Of a stretch of DNA of 64,000 nucleotides, positions 1 through 10,054 are shown one piece after another (the stretch's first letter is position 1; every line of letters begins with the position of its first letter). The position numbers and the translations under genes were made by a program. This stretch comes from Alphaproteobacteria bacterium (GTDB lineage Bacteria > Pseudomonadota > Alphaproteobacteria > Micropepsales > Micropepsaceae), in assembly GCA_019245415.1 (NCBI GenBank), contig JAFARO010000010.1, positions 62,001-126,000 of the forward strand, read 5' to 3'. The notes under the pieces were generated by a model, which worked only from the letters and a program-made list of their open reading frames with translations, did no database searches and was not told the DNA's origin.

Positions 1-1
1 C

Positions 2-142
2 GAGGAATACGATCCGGCCGGCAAAAAGCTGACTGGAAATTTTCCGCAAGGATTTCCGCATCTGGCACTTGTCCAGACAGCGGTCGGCCTCGACGAGCGA
101 GTTCCGCTGCGCGACCGATTGGGCATTAACGGCAGCACATAG
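2..142 (+). CDS. GH15-family glucoamylase-like protein, C-terminal fragment
   Basis: Only the last 46 codons are in the window; the gene begins upstream and stops at TAG 140-142. The visible tail reads EEYDP, then GNFPQGFPHLALV. This matches the conserved C-terminal end of bacterial glycoside hydrolase family 15 proteins (glucoamylase/trehalase-like), where an EEYDP segment precedes GNFPQ and a final helix. The family hydrolyses alpha-glucosidic bonds in an (alpha/alpha)6 barrel, but the catalytic acids are outside the window, so the substrate cannot be named. Confidence 0.7.
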   Translation, partial: EEYDPAGKKLTGNFPQGFPHLALVQTAVGLDERVPLRDRLGINGST

Positions 143-239
143 GAAAAATTTGGCATCGGACAAATAAGCGAGCTCGGCACCGATGCGTGCAATGAACGAT
201 TCCCGCTATTCCCTCGCTGCAGAGGAAGGTGTCAGCCGC

Positions 240-1268
240 CTAGCCTTCAACCATCACCTTGCACTGGCTCGTCGGTTTGCGCAGTGCCTCAAAGGCCACG
301 GGGAGGCCGTCAAGATCGACGATGTCGGTGATCATCGCGAGCGCGTCGATGCGGTCGAGCGCGAGCATCGCGATGACATAGTCGAAATCGGCAGGCCGGT
401 AGCCGAGCACGAATTGCAGGTTCAGCTCTTTCATGATGCCCATCAGCGGCATAATCGTGTCGGGCTGCTGGCAGACGCCCGCGATTACGAGCCGCGCACC
501 GCGAGGCGCCTCCATCATGGTCTGGGCGATCAGGCCCGGCGCGCCGACGCATTCAAAGATCACGTCTGGCCCCTTGCCCGCAATGCGCTCGACCTGTTCG
601 CTCAGCGGGCGCGCAGGATCGATCGCATCGGTGGCTCCGAATCGTGCCGCCATGGCGCGGCGCGTGTCGGTCTTCTCGCTCGCGATGACATGGCGCGCGC
701 CCAGGAACTTCGCCCATAGCATCGTGGCGAGCCCGACCGGCCCCGCGCCGATGACGAGAACCGTTGCGCCGCGCTCCATCCGAGCCATGTCGACGGCATG
801 AAGCCCGACGGCTAGCGGTTCGACCATCGCGCCTTCGCGGAAGGCGACGCTGTCGGGCAGGCGGAAGGCACTGCCGGCACCGATGCGGACGTACTCCGCA
901 TAGGCCCCGTGACTTTGGCCGAGACCTATCGCCGCGCCTTTCATGCAGCTTCGCGCTCCGACGGCGAAATTGCTGCACGGGATTTGCTCGCCACAACACA
1001 CGAAAGGAAATCCTGCGACCCGATCGCCGGCCTTCCACAGGCCGCGAACGGCACTGCCGATTTCGACCACTTCCCCTGAGAACTCATGGCCCATCACGCT
1101 GCCCGACGGAAGGGGCATGATGGATGTGGGCTCGGTCATATGCAGATCGGAGCCGCAAATGCCGCAATTCCTGACTTTCAAGATCAGGTCGTGCGGCCCA
1201 GGCACGGGATCGGCCATTTCCTCGACCACGAGGGGCTTGGACATTTCCTTGAACAGCGCCGCGCGCAT
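240..1268 (-). CDS. Zinc-dependent alcohol dehydrogenase (MDR superfamily)
   Basis: 342 residues, the normal length for a medium-chain dehydrogenase. The N-terminal GroES-like domain carries CGICGSDLHM (catalytic-zinc cysteine region) and GHEFSGEVVEIG with its zinc-ligand Glu. The Rossmann domain has VIGAGPVGLATM around residue 170. This is the threonine/sorbitol dehydrogenase-like branch, oxidising a secondary alcohol or polyol with NAD(P). The structural-zinc four-Cys lobe is not obvious: the expected region reads CCGEQIPCSNFAVGARSC, so metal content may differ. It is divergent from the amidase gene at 1338 with a 69-bp gap that must hold both promoters. The substrate is unknown. Confidence 0.85.
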   Translation of the reverse strand: MRAALFKEMSKPLVVEEMADPVPGPHDLILKVRNCGICGSDLHMTEPTSIMPLPSGSVMGHEFSGEVVEIGSAVRGLWKAGDRVAGFPFVCCGEQIPCSNFAVGARSCMKGAAIGLGQSHGAYAEYVRIGAGSAFRLPDSVAFREGAMVEPLAVGLHAVDMARMERGATVLVIGAGPVGLATMLWAKFLGARHVIASEKTDTRRAMAARFGATDAIDPARPLSEQVERIAGKGPDVIFECVGAPGLIAQTMMEAPRGARLVIAGVCQQPDTIMPLMGIMKELNLQFVLGYRPADFDYVIAMLALDRIDALAMITDIVDLDGLPVAFEALRKPTSQCKVMVEG

Positions 1269-1337
1269 CGTTTCCCGCTGGACAGTGCGATCCGTAGACT
1301 ATGTCATTGCATCGCGGACAGGAACCGGAAAGCTGCC

Positions 1338-2774
1338 ATGACCGAACTTTACACAACGGCACGACAGCTCCTCGCGGACCTGAAAAATCGCAGGGTCTCC
1401 GCGCGTGAACTCCTCGAGGCCCACGCTGCGCGGCAGGAGTACTTGGCCGGATCCATCAATGCGGTGGTGGCGACGAATTTGACGCGGGCGCGAAGGGACG
1501 CGCAGGCGATCGACGACAGCCGCAGCCGCGGCGAAACCCTCGGCCCCCTGGCAGGCTTGCCGATGACGATCAAGGACGGCTTTGATGTCGAAGGCCTTCC
1601 CGCGACCAGCGGCTTTTCGGGCTTTGCGCAGCGGCCGAAAGATTGTCCGGACGCAGAATTGGTTGCTCGTACGCGCGCTGCCGGCGCGGTCGTCTGGGGG
1701 AAGACCAATGTCCCATTCTTCCTGAGCGACTGGCAGAGCTACAACGCAATCTATGGCACGACCAACAATCCCTATGACGTGACGCGCGTTCCAGGAGGTT
1801 CGTCCGGCGGGGCGGCGGCGGCGCTGGCGTGCGGTATCACTCCGCTCGAGATCGGCTCCGACATTGGAGGTTCTCTTAGGCATCCAGCGAATTTCTGCGG
1901 CATCTGCGCTTTGAAGCCGACCTGGGGCGCACTTCCGATGCGCGGTCACGTGCCGCCGCCGCCGGGCATGGATGCCGAGGTCGACCTTGGGGTGGCGGGA
2001 CCGATGGCGCGTACCGTGGATGATCTCAAGCTGCTCTGGAGCGTATTGAGCCGTGAACCCGAGAGGCCGCGGCAACCCGTGAAGGGAATGCGGCTCGCGG
2101 TTTGGGACAACGATCCTCTTCTGCCCTTGGGGCGCGATCCCAAGGCTGCGGTGGTACATGCCGCCAGGGCTCTGGCGGATGCCGGGGCGCAGGTCGAAAC
2201 GATCGCGGCGCCGCTCGAAACGCGCGAGCTGTTGATAGAGTATATTCGGCTGCTCACATCTATCATGGCGGTCGGCTATCCCGACCAAATTCTCGCATCG
2301 ATGAACGCCACGCGCGACGCCGATTTGAATGCCTTCGCGGCGAACCGCGACCCCTGGAGCGCGGAGCTCTTCCGCCTTGGCACCACGGCCCGACCGGACG
2401 AGATTCTTGCGGCTCAGCGGGCGCGGGACACCTTGAAAGGGCACATGAAGGCGTTCTTCGAGCGCCACGACGCCATCGTCATGCCAGTCGCGCCCGTGAC
2501 CGCCTTTGCGCATGACCACAGCGAACCTTTCAATGCGCGCGTACTGAACATGGACGGCGAGACCATTGCCTACTCCGCGATGTTGGGCTGGATCGCGCTT
2601 GCGACTGCGCTGCATTTGCCGTCTATCGCGGTACCCACGGGGCGCAATGTCGAAGGCATGCCCGTCGGCGTGCAGATCGTCGGCGCGTGGAATGACGAGG
2701 CGCGGCTCTTCGACTTGGCGGCTGCCGTCGAGGAAGCGCGTGGCGGATTTTCTCCGCCCGCGACACTTCTCTGA
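1338..2774 (+). CDS. Amidase signature family hydrolase
   Basis: 478 residues. The amidase signature is complete: catalytic Lys in PMTIKDGFDVEG, cis-Ser and glycine-rich loop in VPGGSSGGAAAALA, and the nucleophile segment GSDIGGSLRHPANFCG. Family members hydrolyse carboxamides by a Ser-cisSer-Lys triad in the cytoplasm. I chose ATG 1338 because homology begins at MTELYTTARQLL; the frame stays open upstream to 1086, but that stretch lies opposite the alcohol dehydrogenase gene and looks non-coding. The gene is 42 bp upstream of the flavin-dependent oxidoreductase and may be co-transcribed with it. The amide substrate is not predictable. Confidence 0.88.
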   Translation: MTELYTTARQLLADLKNRRVSARELLEAHAARQEYLAGSINAVVATNLTRARRDAQAIDDSRSRGETLGPLAGLPMTIKDGFDVEGLPATSGFSGFAQRPKDCPDAELVARTRAAGAVVWGKTNVPFFLSDWQSYNAIYGTTNNPYDVTRVPGGSSGGAAAALACGITPLEIGSDIGGSLRHPANFCGICALKPTWGALPMRGHVPPPPGMDAEVDLGVAGPMARTVDDLKLLWSVLSREPERPRQPVKGMRLAVWDNDPLLPLGRDPKAAVVHAARALADAGAQVETIAAPLETRELLIEYIRLLTSIMAVGYPDQILASMNATRDADLNAFAANRDPWSAELFRLGTTARPDEILAAQRARDTLKGHMKAFFERHDAIVMPVAPVTAFAHDHSEPFNARVLNMDGETIAYSAMLGWIALATALHLPSIAVPTGRNVEGMPVGVQIVGAWNDEARLFDLAAAVEEARGGFSPPATLL

Positions 2775-2816
2775 CATTGTGTCATAACTGCTGGCAGCGA
2801 CATCGAAGGGACAGCC

Positions 2817-3992
2817 ATGACCATCAAGCTTCGCAACGGCATTTTCCTGGCGCCATTTCATCCGGTCGATGACGACCCCACATTGTGCATCGAGCGCGAT
2901 TTCGAACTGATCGAGCACCTCGACCGGTTGGGCTATGACGAAGCCTGGGTCGGCGAGCATCATTCCGCCGGCTTCGAGATCATCGCCAGCCCCGAGGTGT
3001 TCATCGCTGCGGCGGCAGAGAGGACAAAACGCATCAAGCTCGGTACCGGGGTGGTGTCGCTGCCGTATCACAACCCTTTGATGACTGCGAACCGCATCAT
3101 CCAGCTTGATCACCAGACCCGGGGGAGGGTGATGTTCGGTGTCGGGCCGGGACTTCTGCCGTCGGATGCCTTCCAGCTCGGGATCGAGCCCGCGAGCCAG
3201 CGCGAGCGCATGGTCGAGGCAGTCGAGGTGATCCTGAGGCTCTTCGCCGGCGAGCGTGTCACGCATAAGGCTGATTGGTTCACGCTCCTCGATGCGACCT
3301 GTCAGTTGCGTCCCTACACCTGGCCGCATCCGGAGATCTGTGTCGCATCGTCCGTAACTCCGTCCGGCGGCAAGCTCGCAGGCCGACATGGCTTCGGCAT
3401 GCTGTGCGTGGCGGCGACCCAGGCCGGCGGCTACGACGCGCTCGCCGTCAACTGGGAGGTCGCCAACAAGACCGCGCTGGAAAGCGGCCGCAAGATGGAT
3501 CCGGAGCGGCTGCGGCTCGTCGGACCGGTGCATATCGCAGAGACTCGCGAACAGGCGTTCGAGAATTGCAAATACGGCTTTGAGAAATGGCGCGATTATT
3601 TCTCCGGGATATCCGCGGTGGCAGGCCGCGAGACGACGGAAAACCGCCCGCTCGAAACCCTGGTCGCGGAAGGCGTGGCCGTTGTCGGCACTCCCGACGA
3701 TGCCGTCGGCCAGATCCGCCGGCTGCAGAAGAAGCAAGGCGAGTTCGGTTGCTTCCTTCAGCTGGCCCACAACTGGGCGAATTTCGAGGCGACCAAAAAA
3801 TCCTACGAGCTCTGGCAGCGGCATGTGACCCCCGCGATTAACGGTGCGAACAGCGCGCGCGAGACCGCCCTCAATTGGGCCAAGGATCACAAGGAGCGCT
3901 TCATTGGGGCTGCGATCGGCGCCGCGATGCAGACGATCCAGAAGCATCACGAGGAAGAAGCCAAAAAGGCGGCGTCGAAAGCTGCGGAGTAA
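2817..3992 (+). CDS. LLM-class flavin-dependent oxidoreductase
   Basis: 391 residues with the bacterial luciferase-like TIM-barrel pattern: YDEAWVGEHHSAGFE near residue 40, IKLGTGVVSLPYHNPLMTANRI, then GRVMFGVGPG. These proteins use reduced FMN and oxygen to oxidise small organic substrates. The C-terminal region (GTPDDAVGQIRRLQKK) is the usual end of the fold; the last 40 residues (DHKERFIGAAIGAAMQTIQKHHEEEAKKAASKAAE) are charged and lysine/alanine rich. It follows the amidase on the same strand, which suggests a catabolic pair, but the substrate is unknown. The partner flavin reductase is not in the window. Confidence 0.87.
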   Translation: MTIKLRNGIFLAPFHPVDDDPTLCIERDFELIEHLDRLGYDEAWVGEHHSAGFEIIASPEVFIAAAAERTKRIKLGTGVVSLPYHNPLMTANRIIQLDHQTRGRVMFGVGPGLLPSDAFQLGIEPASQRERMVEAVEVILRLFAGERVTHKADWFTLLDATCQLRPYTWPHPEICVASSVTPSGGKLAGRHGFGMLCVAATQAGGYDALAVNWEVANKTALESGRKMDPERLRLVGPVHIAETREQAFENCKYGFEKWRDYFSGISAVAGRETTENRPLETLVAEGVAVVGTPDDAVGQIRRLQKKQGEFGCFLQLAHNWANFEATKKSYELWQRHVTPAINGANSARETALNWAKDHKERFIGAAIGAAMQTIQKHHEEEAKKAASKAAE

Positions 3993-4005
3993 TTCGCAGA
4001 AGGAC

Positions 4006-4458
4006 CTACGATTTCTGCAATGCTGCCACCATGATCGTGGCGCTGGCGGTGGCGATTGTCTTGCCTGTCGCGTCGAACAACGTGGCTTCGAGGAAATTGA
4101 CCTGTCGGCCGCGCTTGCGGAGCTGCGCCTCGGCGATGTGACGGCCAGCCCTGCCCTGGCTCAAGAAGCTCACCTTCATCTCCAAGGTCGGCGCGATCTC
4201 GCCCCACTGCAAGACCAAGCCCGCGGCGATGGCGAGCACGTCGTCCATCACGCAGGCGATCGCGCCGCCATGCAGGGCGCCAAACCGGTTGAAATGCGAT
4301 TCGCCCAAGCCATAAGCGACGCGGGCGAAGCCGGTCTCCGTGTCGATCTCCAGCAGTTCCTGTCCGAGCCACATCGAACAGGGGGCTACGCGTTTCAGGA
4401 TCGCCTGGATGTTGGGCGGATAGGTCTCAGCTTTTGCAGGATCGATGGTCTGCCGCAC
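4006..4458 (-). CDS. PaaI-family acyl-CoA thioesterase (hotdog fold)
   Basis: 150 residues. The hotdog helix motif is HFNRFGALHGGAIACVMDD, typical of PaaI/YdiI-type thioesterases that hydrolyse aryl- or acyl-CoA. The C-terminal strand ATLFDATGKTIATASATIM completes the fold. The start is GTG (4458-4456), one base downstream of the CHAD gene stop codon, so the two are translationally close. The 3' end is convergent with the flavin oxidoreductase (13 bp apart). The acyl substrate cannot be assigned. Confidence 0.82.
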   Translation of the reverse strand: MRQTIDPAKAETYPPNIQAILKRVAPCSMWLGQELLEIDTETGFARVAYGLGESHFNRFGALHGGAIACVMDDVLAIAAGLVLQWGEIAPTLEMKVSFLSQGRAGRHIAEAQLRKRGRQVNFLEATLFDATGKTIATASATIMVAALQKS

Positions 4459-4461
4459 GAC

Positions 4462-5445
4462 CTAGGTCCAGAACGGATCGGCGCGCTTGAAGGAATCCCA
4501 GTGCCTGAGCGCGCTCTTGCCCAAGGACTGTGCGCGCGCGGAGTGCCAGCCCTGTATGACGCCGGCCGCGAAAAAAAGATCCGCGCGCGGGTTGGGCGCG
4601 GCCTCGGCGCTGGTGAGCAGAGATAGCGTCGCACGCACTTGACCGGCGTCGTTGAAGGCGCCCAGGAGATCCTGCAAGTCCTTAAGCGATTTCAGATACT
4701 TCTTGACACGCTTGCGCTTGTAGAGCGGCGCATAAAATTCGCAGGCATAGCGCAGCTTCTTGAGGGCGATCCGCAGATGATGGCAATTGCGCTGTTCGAG
4801 GGACTTCAGATGCCGCCCGCGCTTGCGCGCCTTCGCCAGGAATTTTTCGAGACGGCGTGGCGCCGCTGTCTTCACCATGGCGCGCAGACCTTCATCGGCA
4901 GGATCCGGCCCAAGCCGGCGGCTCTGGGTGACGCCTGCGATCTCGTCCAAAAGCACTGCAAATTCGGTGCTCGCAACTCGCGCGATCGTGCGTTCCCACG
5001 CTTCCACCCGCGCTTGGTCCAGGCGCTCGCGCAAGATCGCGAAGGCGGCATCGTCGCCCACCGCTGCGACCGGCGGCGGAAACAATTCCTCGGCGAAGAC
5101 GTCGAGGTCGCGCGCCGGAGCGATCGCCGATGCAAATGCTTTGGTGCGCTCCTGAAGCTCGCGCTGTCGTGGGCCGCGGACCTCATCGCCAAAGGCCGAG
5201 AAGGCAACCCCAAGACGGCGCAGCCCCACGCGAAGCTGGTGCAGACCCTCGATCTCACGCGCCTGCGCAACCGCGGCGATATTGGCCTGCACATGTGCCA
5301 GGCATTCGAGCAGGGTGACGCGGAATGCCTCCTCCAACCGCATGCCGCGGCGAATCTCGAGCGGATGTGCGCCCACCGCCAGGGCGCGGAAATCTGCCGT
5401 CGCGGGGAGAGTGCTGCGGACAGTTGCTGAGCGAGGTTCGTCCAT
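4462..5445 (-). CDS. CHAD domain-containing protein
   Basis: About 327 residues with the conserved-histidine alpha-helical (CHAD) domain: RVTLLECLAHV, EGLHQLRVGLRRLGVAFSAF, and the repeat HHLRIALKKLRYACEFYAPLY with GAFNDAGQVRATL. CHAD domains bind polyphosphate through basic helices and often accompany CYTH phosphatases; no CYTH domain is fused here. I chose ATG 5445 because it avoids overlap with hisF; an in-frame upstream ATG at 5523 would run into hisF. The exact function in this organism is unknown. Confidence 0.82.
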   Translation of the reverse strand: MDEPRSATVRSTLPATADFRALAVGAHPLEIRRGMRLEEAFRVTLLECLAHVQANIAAVAQAREIEGLHQLRVGLRRLGVAFSAFGDEVRGPRQRELQERTKAFASAIAPARDLDVFAEELFPPPVAAVGDDAAFAILRERLDQARVEAWERTIARVASTEFAVLLDEIAGVTQSRRLGPDPADEGLRAMVKTAAPRRLEKFLAKARKRGRHLKSLEQRNCHHLRIALKKLRYACEFYAPLYKRKRVKKYLKSLKDLQDLLGAFNDAGQVRATLSLLTSAEAAPNPRADLFFAAGVIQGWHSARAQSLGKSALRHWDSFKRADPFWT

Positions 5446-5476
5446 GGCGCAGAGTCTAGATAAGATGCGGCAGGAA

Positions 5477-6250
5477 TCAAACAGCCGCCGCCAAGGGGCG
5501 CACGGGCAATCCGGCTTCCGCAAGATGCCTCTTGGCCTCGGCTATCGTGACCTCTCCGAAGTGAAACAGCGAGGCGGCGAGCAGCGCGCTCGCATGGCCG
5601 TCGCGCACTCCCTGGACCAGATGGTCGAGATTGCCCACGCCTCCGGACGCGATCACCGGAATTCGCACCGCGTCTGCAATCGCTCGCGTGAGGGCGATGT
5701 CGAAGCCCTCGCGCGTGCCGTCGCGGTCCATCGAGGTCAGCAAGATCTCGCCCGCGCCCAGAGATGCGGCTTCGCAAGCGTATTTCACAGCATCGAGTCC
5801 GGTCGCAACGCGACCGCCATGGGTGTAGACCTCCCACCGGTCGGCTGCCGCCTGCTTGGCATCGATGGCGACCACGATGCATTGGCTTCCGAATTTATGC
5901 GCCGCGCGCCGCACGAACTCGCGATCCTGTACCGCGGCTGTGTTGATCGAGACCTTGTCGGCGCCAGCGAGCAGAAGCGCGCGGATGTCGTCGAGGCTGC
6001 GCGTTCCGCCGCCCACCGTCAGCGGCATGAAACAGACATCGGCGGTTCGGCGTACGACATCGAGCAGAATGGGCCGCTGCTCGTGACTTGCGCCAATGTC
6101 GAGGAAACACAGTTCATCGGCGCCGGCGGCGTCATAGACGACAGCCTGTTCGACGGGGTCGCCCGCATCGCGCAGCTGCGCAAAGCGCACGCCTTTGACC
6201 ACGCGGCCGCCCTTCACGTCGAGGCAGGGGATGATGCGGATCGTCAGCAT
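5477..6250 (-). CDS. hisF: Imidazole glycerol phosphate synthase cyclase subunit HisF
   Basis: 257 residues from ATG 6250 ([20 protein letters not shown]); a longer frame from 6289 has no homology before this Met. The catalytic Asp in PCLDVKGG and the second Asp in IVVAIDAK are present, as are phosphate-binding loops LTVGGGTRS and [10 protein letters not shown]. HisF converts PRFAR plus ammonia, supplied by HisH, to imidazole glycerol phosphate and AICAR. It is separated here from the usual hisBHA genes; hisE lies at 21888, so the histidine genes in the window are dispersed. Confidence 0.96.
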   Translation of the reverse strand: MLTIRIIPCLDVKGGRVVKGVRFAQLRDAGDPVEQAVVYDAAGADELCFLDIGASHEQRPILLDVVRRTADVCFMPLTVGGGTRSLDDIRALLLAGADKVSINTAAVQDREFVRRAAHKFGSQCIVVAIDAKQAAADRWEVYTHGGRVATGLDAVKYACEAASLGAGEILLTSMDRDGTREGFDIALTRAIADAVRIPVIASGGVGNLDHLVQGVRDGHASALLAASLFHFGEVTIAEAKRHLAEAGLPVRPLAAAV

Positions 6251-6281
6251 GGGCGCCAGCGCATAGGCGTCTTGGCCCGGT

Positions 6282-9200
6282 TCAGTCAACTGTTCGCTGT
6301 TCGCCTTTTTCGAGCGCTCGCTTCACGGCGTCCTGGAGCTCGTTCACCCGGAAAGGCTTGCGCAGGATGATCGAATCCTGGTGCAAGGCCCCTTCGAGCG
6401 CCGAGGTATCGGCATAGCCGCTGGCGAAGATGACGGGCAATGCGGGATGGCGCCTGCGGATTCGTAGTGCGACTTCGGCACCAGTCAGGCCGGGCATCGC
6501 GTAGTCGACAATCATGACGTCAGGGCGGGCACGTTCGGCGAGTGCCAGACCCGCATATCCATCTTCCGCCTGCAGCACCGCATAGCCAAAGGACTCAAGC
6601 GATTCCCCGAGGAACTGGCGCACCCCGGCATCATCGTCGACGACGAGTACGGTTGCCGGAGACGAAGCGGGCGCCGTTTCGCCTATGCGTGGGGAAACGG
6701 GACGTTCCACATTCCCCGTCGTCGCGCGCAACACGATGGCGATGGTGGTCCCCTGTCCCGGCGTCGAACGGATGCGGGCCAGTCCACCGGCCTGACGCGC
6801 CATGCCATAGACCTGACTGAGGCCCAACCCCGTGCCCTTGCCCACGCCTTTGGTTGTGAAAAAGGGGTCGAAGGCGCGCGCGACGACATCGGGCGGCATT
6901 CCTGCTCCGGTATCGCTCACCGAAAGCTCGACATAGTCGCCCGTGGCAAGTTCCGGATCGTCGACAATGCGACGCCGGCGCGTCCCGATCATGACGTCGC
7001 CGCCTTCAGGCATCGCATCGCGCGCGTTGATCGCGAGATTGAGTACCGCCATCTCGAGCTGCGTCTCATCGCCGAGGACGGGGCCTGCCCTGACGTCGAG
7101 ATCGAGCGTCACGCGAATCTTGGGGCCCAGCGTGCGCATCAGGAGTTCGCGCGATTCCTGCAGCAGCCGGGCGAGATCGATCGGCGCCATCTCCAGCTTC
7201 TGAGAGCGCGAAAATGCCAGAAGCTGGGCGGTCAGCTTTGCGCCGCGTTCCGCAGCCTGGAGGCCCGCCTCCGCCCAGCGGCGCACACGGTCGCGGGCAT
7301 CGGGCTTGCGGCGGATCAGATCGAGGCTGCCGGTGAGGCCCTGAAGCAGGTTGTTGAAATCGTGCGCGATGCCGCCGGTCAGATTGCCGATAGCCTCCAT
7401 CTTGTGTGCCTGCTGCAAAGCAGCTTCGGCTTTGAGGCGGGCGGTCACGTCCACCGCCTCGGGAACCAGGGCGACGATCTTGCCCTCGATGTCGCGGACG
7501 GGGCGCAGCGAGAAATCGAAGGCCCGGGTGCCAATCGGAAGATTGAGCACGATGCTCATATTCGCGGTTTCGCCCTTGGCCGCGCGTTCCACCGCCGCCT
7601 TGATCGTCTTGGTCATGCCGGGCGTCGTCTCGAACCATGGCGAGTTCCAGAAGGGTTTTCCGACAACCTCGTCGAAAGTGCCGCGCACGCCCGACAGCGC
7701 GGTCGCATTGATGTAGAGCAGCGTACCGTCGGTTGAAATCAAGCCTTGATAGAGATGCGACGTCTCGAAGATGGTCCGGATATTTTTTTCGCTCTGCGTC
7801 AGCTCTGCGGTGCGCTCGGCGACGCGACGTTCGAGACTTTCGGTCAGCTCGCGCAGTTCCGCTTCGATCTCTTTTCGGGCCGTAATGTCGAGCACGATGC
7901 CCAACATCCGCACGCAACGCTCCTGGTCGTCGAATACCGCCCGCCCGCGCACAGCCACCCAGCGCACCTTGCCGTCCTGGCGTCGCACGATTCGATATTC
8001 GACGTCGTAGGGCGCCCGAAGCCTCGGATCGCAGGCAGCCAGGATGGCGCTTACGATGCGCCGCCGGTCTTCGGGGTGGATTCGCGCACGGAACTCCTTC
8101 AGGGTCACGATCTCGTCTTCGGGAATGCCGAAAATACGATTGACGCGCGGCGGCCAATAGAGCGTGTCGTTGAGCACATCGACATCCCAGAGGCCAACCT
8201 CGGCGTACTCGGTGGCGAGGCGCAGCTGTTCCTCGTTGCGGCGCAAGGCTTCAGCGATTTCTTTTTCGCGCGTGATGTCACGCGCCGAGCCGCTGACGCG
8301 CAAACAATTTCCCTGGTCGTCGAATATGCCGCGTCCCTTGGCGGCCACCCAGCGCTGCGACCCATCCTTGCCGTCGACCCGGTATTCGACGTCATAGACG
8401 GCGCGCAATGCCGGATCGAAGGCCTTGCGGTACGCATCGGTTACGCGCTCGACGTCTGCCGGATGGATCATCGCGAAGTAGTCGTCCGGGGGGCCGCGGA
8501 AATCGCCGGGCAATCCAAACATGGCCTTGACCCTTGCATCGGCAAACGCGCGCCCCCGGGCCACGTCGAAATCCCACAGCCCCACCTCGCCGTGCTCCGT
8601 GGCGACACGAAGCTGTTCTTCTTTGTCCCGCAGGGCTTCTTCGGTCTGGTGGCGCTCGGTGATGTCGGTGCAGGTGCCGATGAAGCCCAGAAAGTTGGCG
8701 TTCGGATCGAAGCGCGGCACCGCAGTCTCATCCAGGACGCGCCACTCTCCGTCGTGGCGGCGCATGCGGAAAAGTATGCGAAAAGGCTGTCGGGCGGCGT
8801 AGGCACTGCGGAAATTGTCGAACACGGCGGCATGATCGTCAGGATGCAGATTGTCGGCCCAGCCTGAGCCCAGCTCTTCCTCCATGGCGCGGCCGGTGAA
8901 ATCCAGAGCGGAGCGATTGAACCAAGTGCAGGACATGTCCGCATCCGCGATCCATATGATCACCGGCGCGGCGTTGGCGATCTCGCGAAATCGCTGTTCG
9001 CTTTCGCGCAGCGCGAGTTCGGCCTCCTTGCGCTGGGTAATTTCGACAGCGGTTCCGCTCATGCGCACGCAGCGTCCCTGTTCGTCGAAGACGCCGCGAC
9101 CCCTGACCGCGATCCAGCGTGCCGGGATGCCGGGCATGCGCAGGGTGCGGTATTCGATGTCCATGGTGCTGCGCGTGACGGGATCGCGCGCGGCGGCATA

Positions 9201-9929
9201 TGCTTTGCGCACGGCCTCTACATCGTCGGGATGCACATGGCTGAGAAATTCCTGCCACGATGTCTTTCGATCGCGCGGCATGCTGAAGGCGCCGCGCTCC
9301 TGCGCATAGAGCAGGTCGATATTCTCTTCCAGATCGATATCCCAAAGACCGACCTCGGCGTTCTGCGTGGCAAAGCGCAGGCGTTCCTCGCTTTGGCGCA
9401 ATGCCGCATCCGCCCGCACGCGTTCGGTGGTTTCGATCACAATGGCCATGACGCCGGCCGGCTTGCCGCTCTCGTCAGGGATCGGGGAGTAGTCGAGATT
9501 CATCCAGACCTGTTCCGGCCGGCCATTGCGATAAAGCGTGAGTTCCTGGTCGCGATAGGCCAACGTGCTCCCGCTCAAGCCCACCTTCATGACGTTGTCG
9601 TTGAAATCGGCCACTTCGGGCCAGCCTTCCCGCACCTTCGAGCCCAACAGGGCCGGATGCCGACCGGCGGCGAAGACGGAATAGGCATCGTTGTAGAGCA
9701 TGATGCCGTCCTCACCCCACAGCATCACGATGGGCACGGGCGAATGCAGGATCATGCCGACGGCAGTCGTCAGGCTGGCAGGCCAGTTCTCGATCGGGCC
9801 CAGGGCCGTCCTGGACCATTCGAAAGCACAGACCCGCCTCGCCATCTCGCCTGGAATGGCCGCAAAAGCGCAGGCACGCGGACCGGCCGGGCTTTCCGTT
9901 TCCCGCCCCGGACGATCGGGATCGTCCAT
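6282..9929 (-). CDS. Hybrid sensor histidine kinase with six PAS domains and a receiver
   Basis: About 1215 residues from ATG 9929; an upstream in-frame start at 10040 is possible. Order: an N-terminal PAS-like module ([15 protein letters not shown]...), four further PAS/PAC modules, a coiled linker ([17 protein letters not shown]), a sixth PAS, then the H-box [10 protein letters not shown] near residue 855, the ATPase N-box [14 protein letters not shown] and G-box [10 protein letters not shown], and a C-terminal receiver ([14 protein letters not shown], phospho-Asp in [12 protein letters not shown]). No membrane segment is visible, so it should sense a cytoplasmic signal. PAS 2, 4 and 5 share LRFAT..EVGLWDxD and look like recent internal duplications. 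No partner response regulator is adjacent. Confidence 0.9.
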   Translation of the reverse strand: MDDPDRPGRETESPAGPRACAFAAIPGEMARRVCAFEWSRTALGPIENWPASLTTAVGMILHSPVPIVMLWGEDGIMLYNDAYSVFAAGRHPALLGSKVREGWPEVADFNDNVMKVGLSGSTLAYRDQELTLYRNGRPEQVWMNLDYSPIPDESGKPAGVMAIVIETTERVRADAALRQSEERLRFATQNAEVGLWDIDLEENIDLLYAQERGAFSMPRDRKTSWQEFLSHVHPDDVEAVRKAYAAARDPVTRSTMDIEYRTLRMPGIPARWIAVRGRGVFDEQGRCVRMSGTAVEITQRKEAELALRESEQRFREIANAAPVIIWIADADMSCTWFNRSALDFTGRAMEEELGSGWADNLHPDDHAAVFDNFRSAYAARQPFRILFRMRRHDGEWRVLDETAVPRFDPNANFLGFIGTCTDITERHQTEEALRDKEEQLRVATEHGEVGLWDFDVARGRAFADARVKAMFGLPGDFRGPPDDYFAMIHPADVERVTDAYRKAFDPALRAVYDVEYRVDGKDGSQRWVAAKGRGIFDDQGNCLRVSGSARDITREKEIAEALRRNEEQLRLATEYAEVGLWDVDVLNDTLYWPPRVNRIFGIPEDEIVTLKEFRARIHPEDRRRIVSAILAACDPRLRAPYDVEYRIVRRQDGKVRWVAVRGRAVFDDQERCVRMLGIVLDITARKEIEAELRELTESLERRVAERTAELTQSEKNIRTIFETSHLYQGLISTDGTLLYINATALSGVRGTFDEVVGKPFWNSPWFETTPGMTKTIKAAVERAAKGETANMSIVLNLPIGTRAFDFSLRPVRDIEGKIVALVPEAVDVTARLKAEAALQQAHKMEAIGNLTGGIAHDFNNLLQGLTGSLDLIRRKPDARDRVRRWAEAGLQAAERGAKLTAQLLAFSRSQKLEMAPIDLARLLQESRELLMRTLGPKIRVTLDLDVRAGPVLGDETQLEMAVLNLAINARDAMPEGGDVMIGTRRRRIVDDPELATGDYVELSVSDTGAGMPPDVVARAFDPFFTTKGVGKGTGLGLSQVYGMARQAGGLARIRSTPGQGTTIAIVLRATTGNVERPVSPRIGETAPASSPATVLVVDDDAGVRQFLGESLESFGYAVLQAEDGYAGLALAERARPDVMIVDYAMPGLTGAEVALRIRRRHPALPVIFASGYADTSALEGALHQDSIILRKPFRVNELQDAVKRALEKGEQRTVD

Positions 9930-10054
9930 GGTTCTGCGCAATCCGCCCTCCGCACCACGCCTTAGCGCGCGATAACGTGCCGAGGCCCCCGACAGTTCCA
10001 AACCCCCAATCTGGCCGGCTTTACCCTGACGCTGAGTCACTTTCTACGCGGCCT

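Noticed and set aside
1299-3950. 883-codon open frame on the minus strand
   Set aside because: It is antisense to the amidase and flavin oxidoreductase, is Arg/Pro/His rich with no family motifs, and arises from codon bias in GC-rich DNA.
7746-8867. 373-codon plus-strand frame inside the kinase gene
   Set aside because: It is a shadow of the PAS repeats on the other strand with no recognisable domain.
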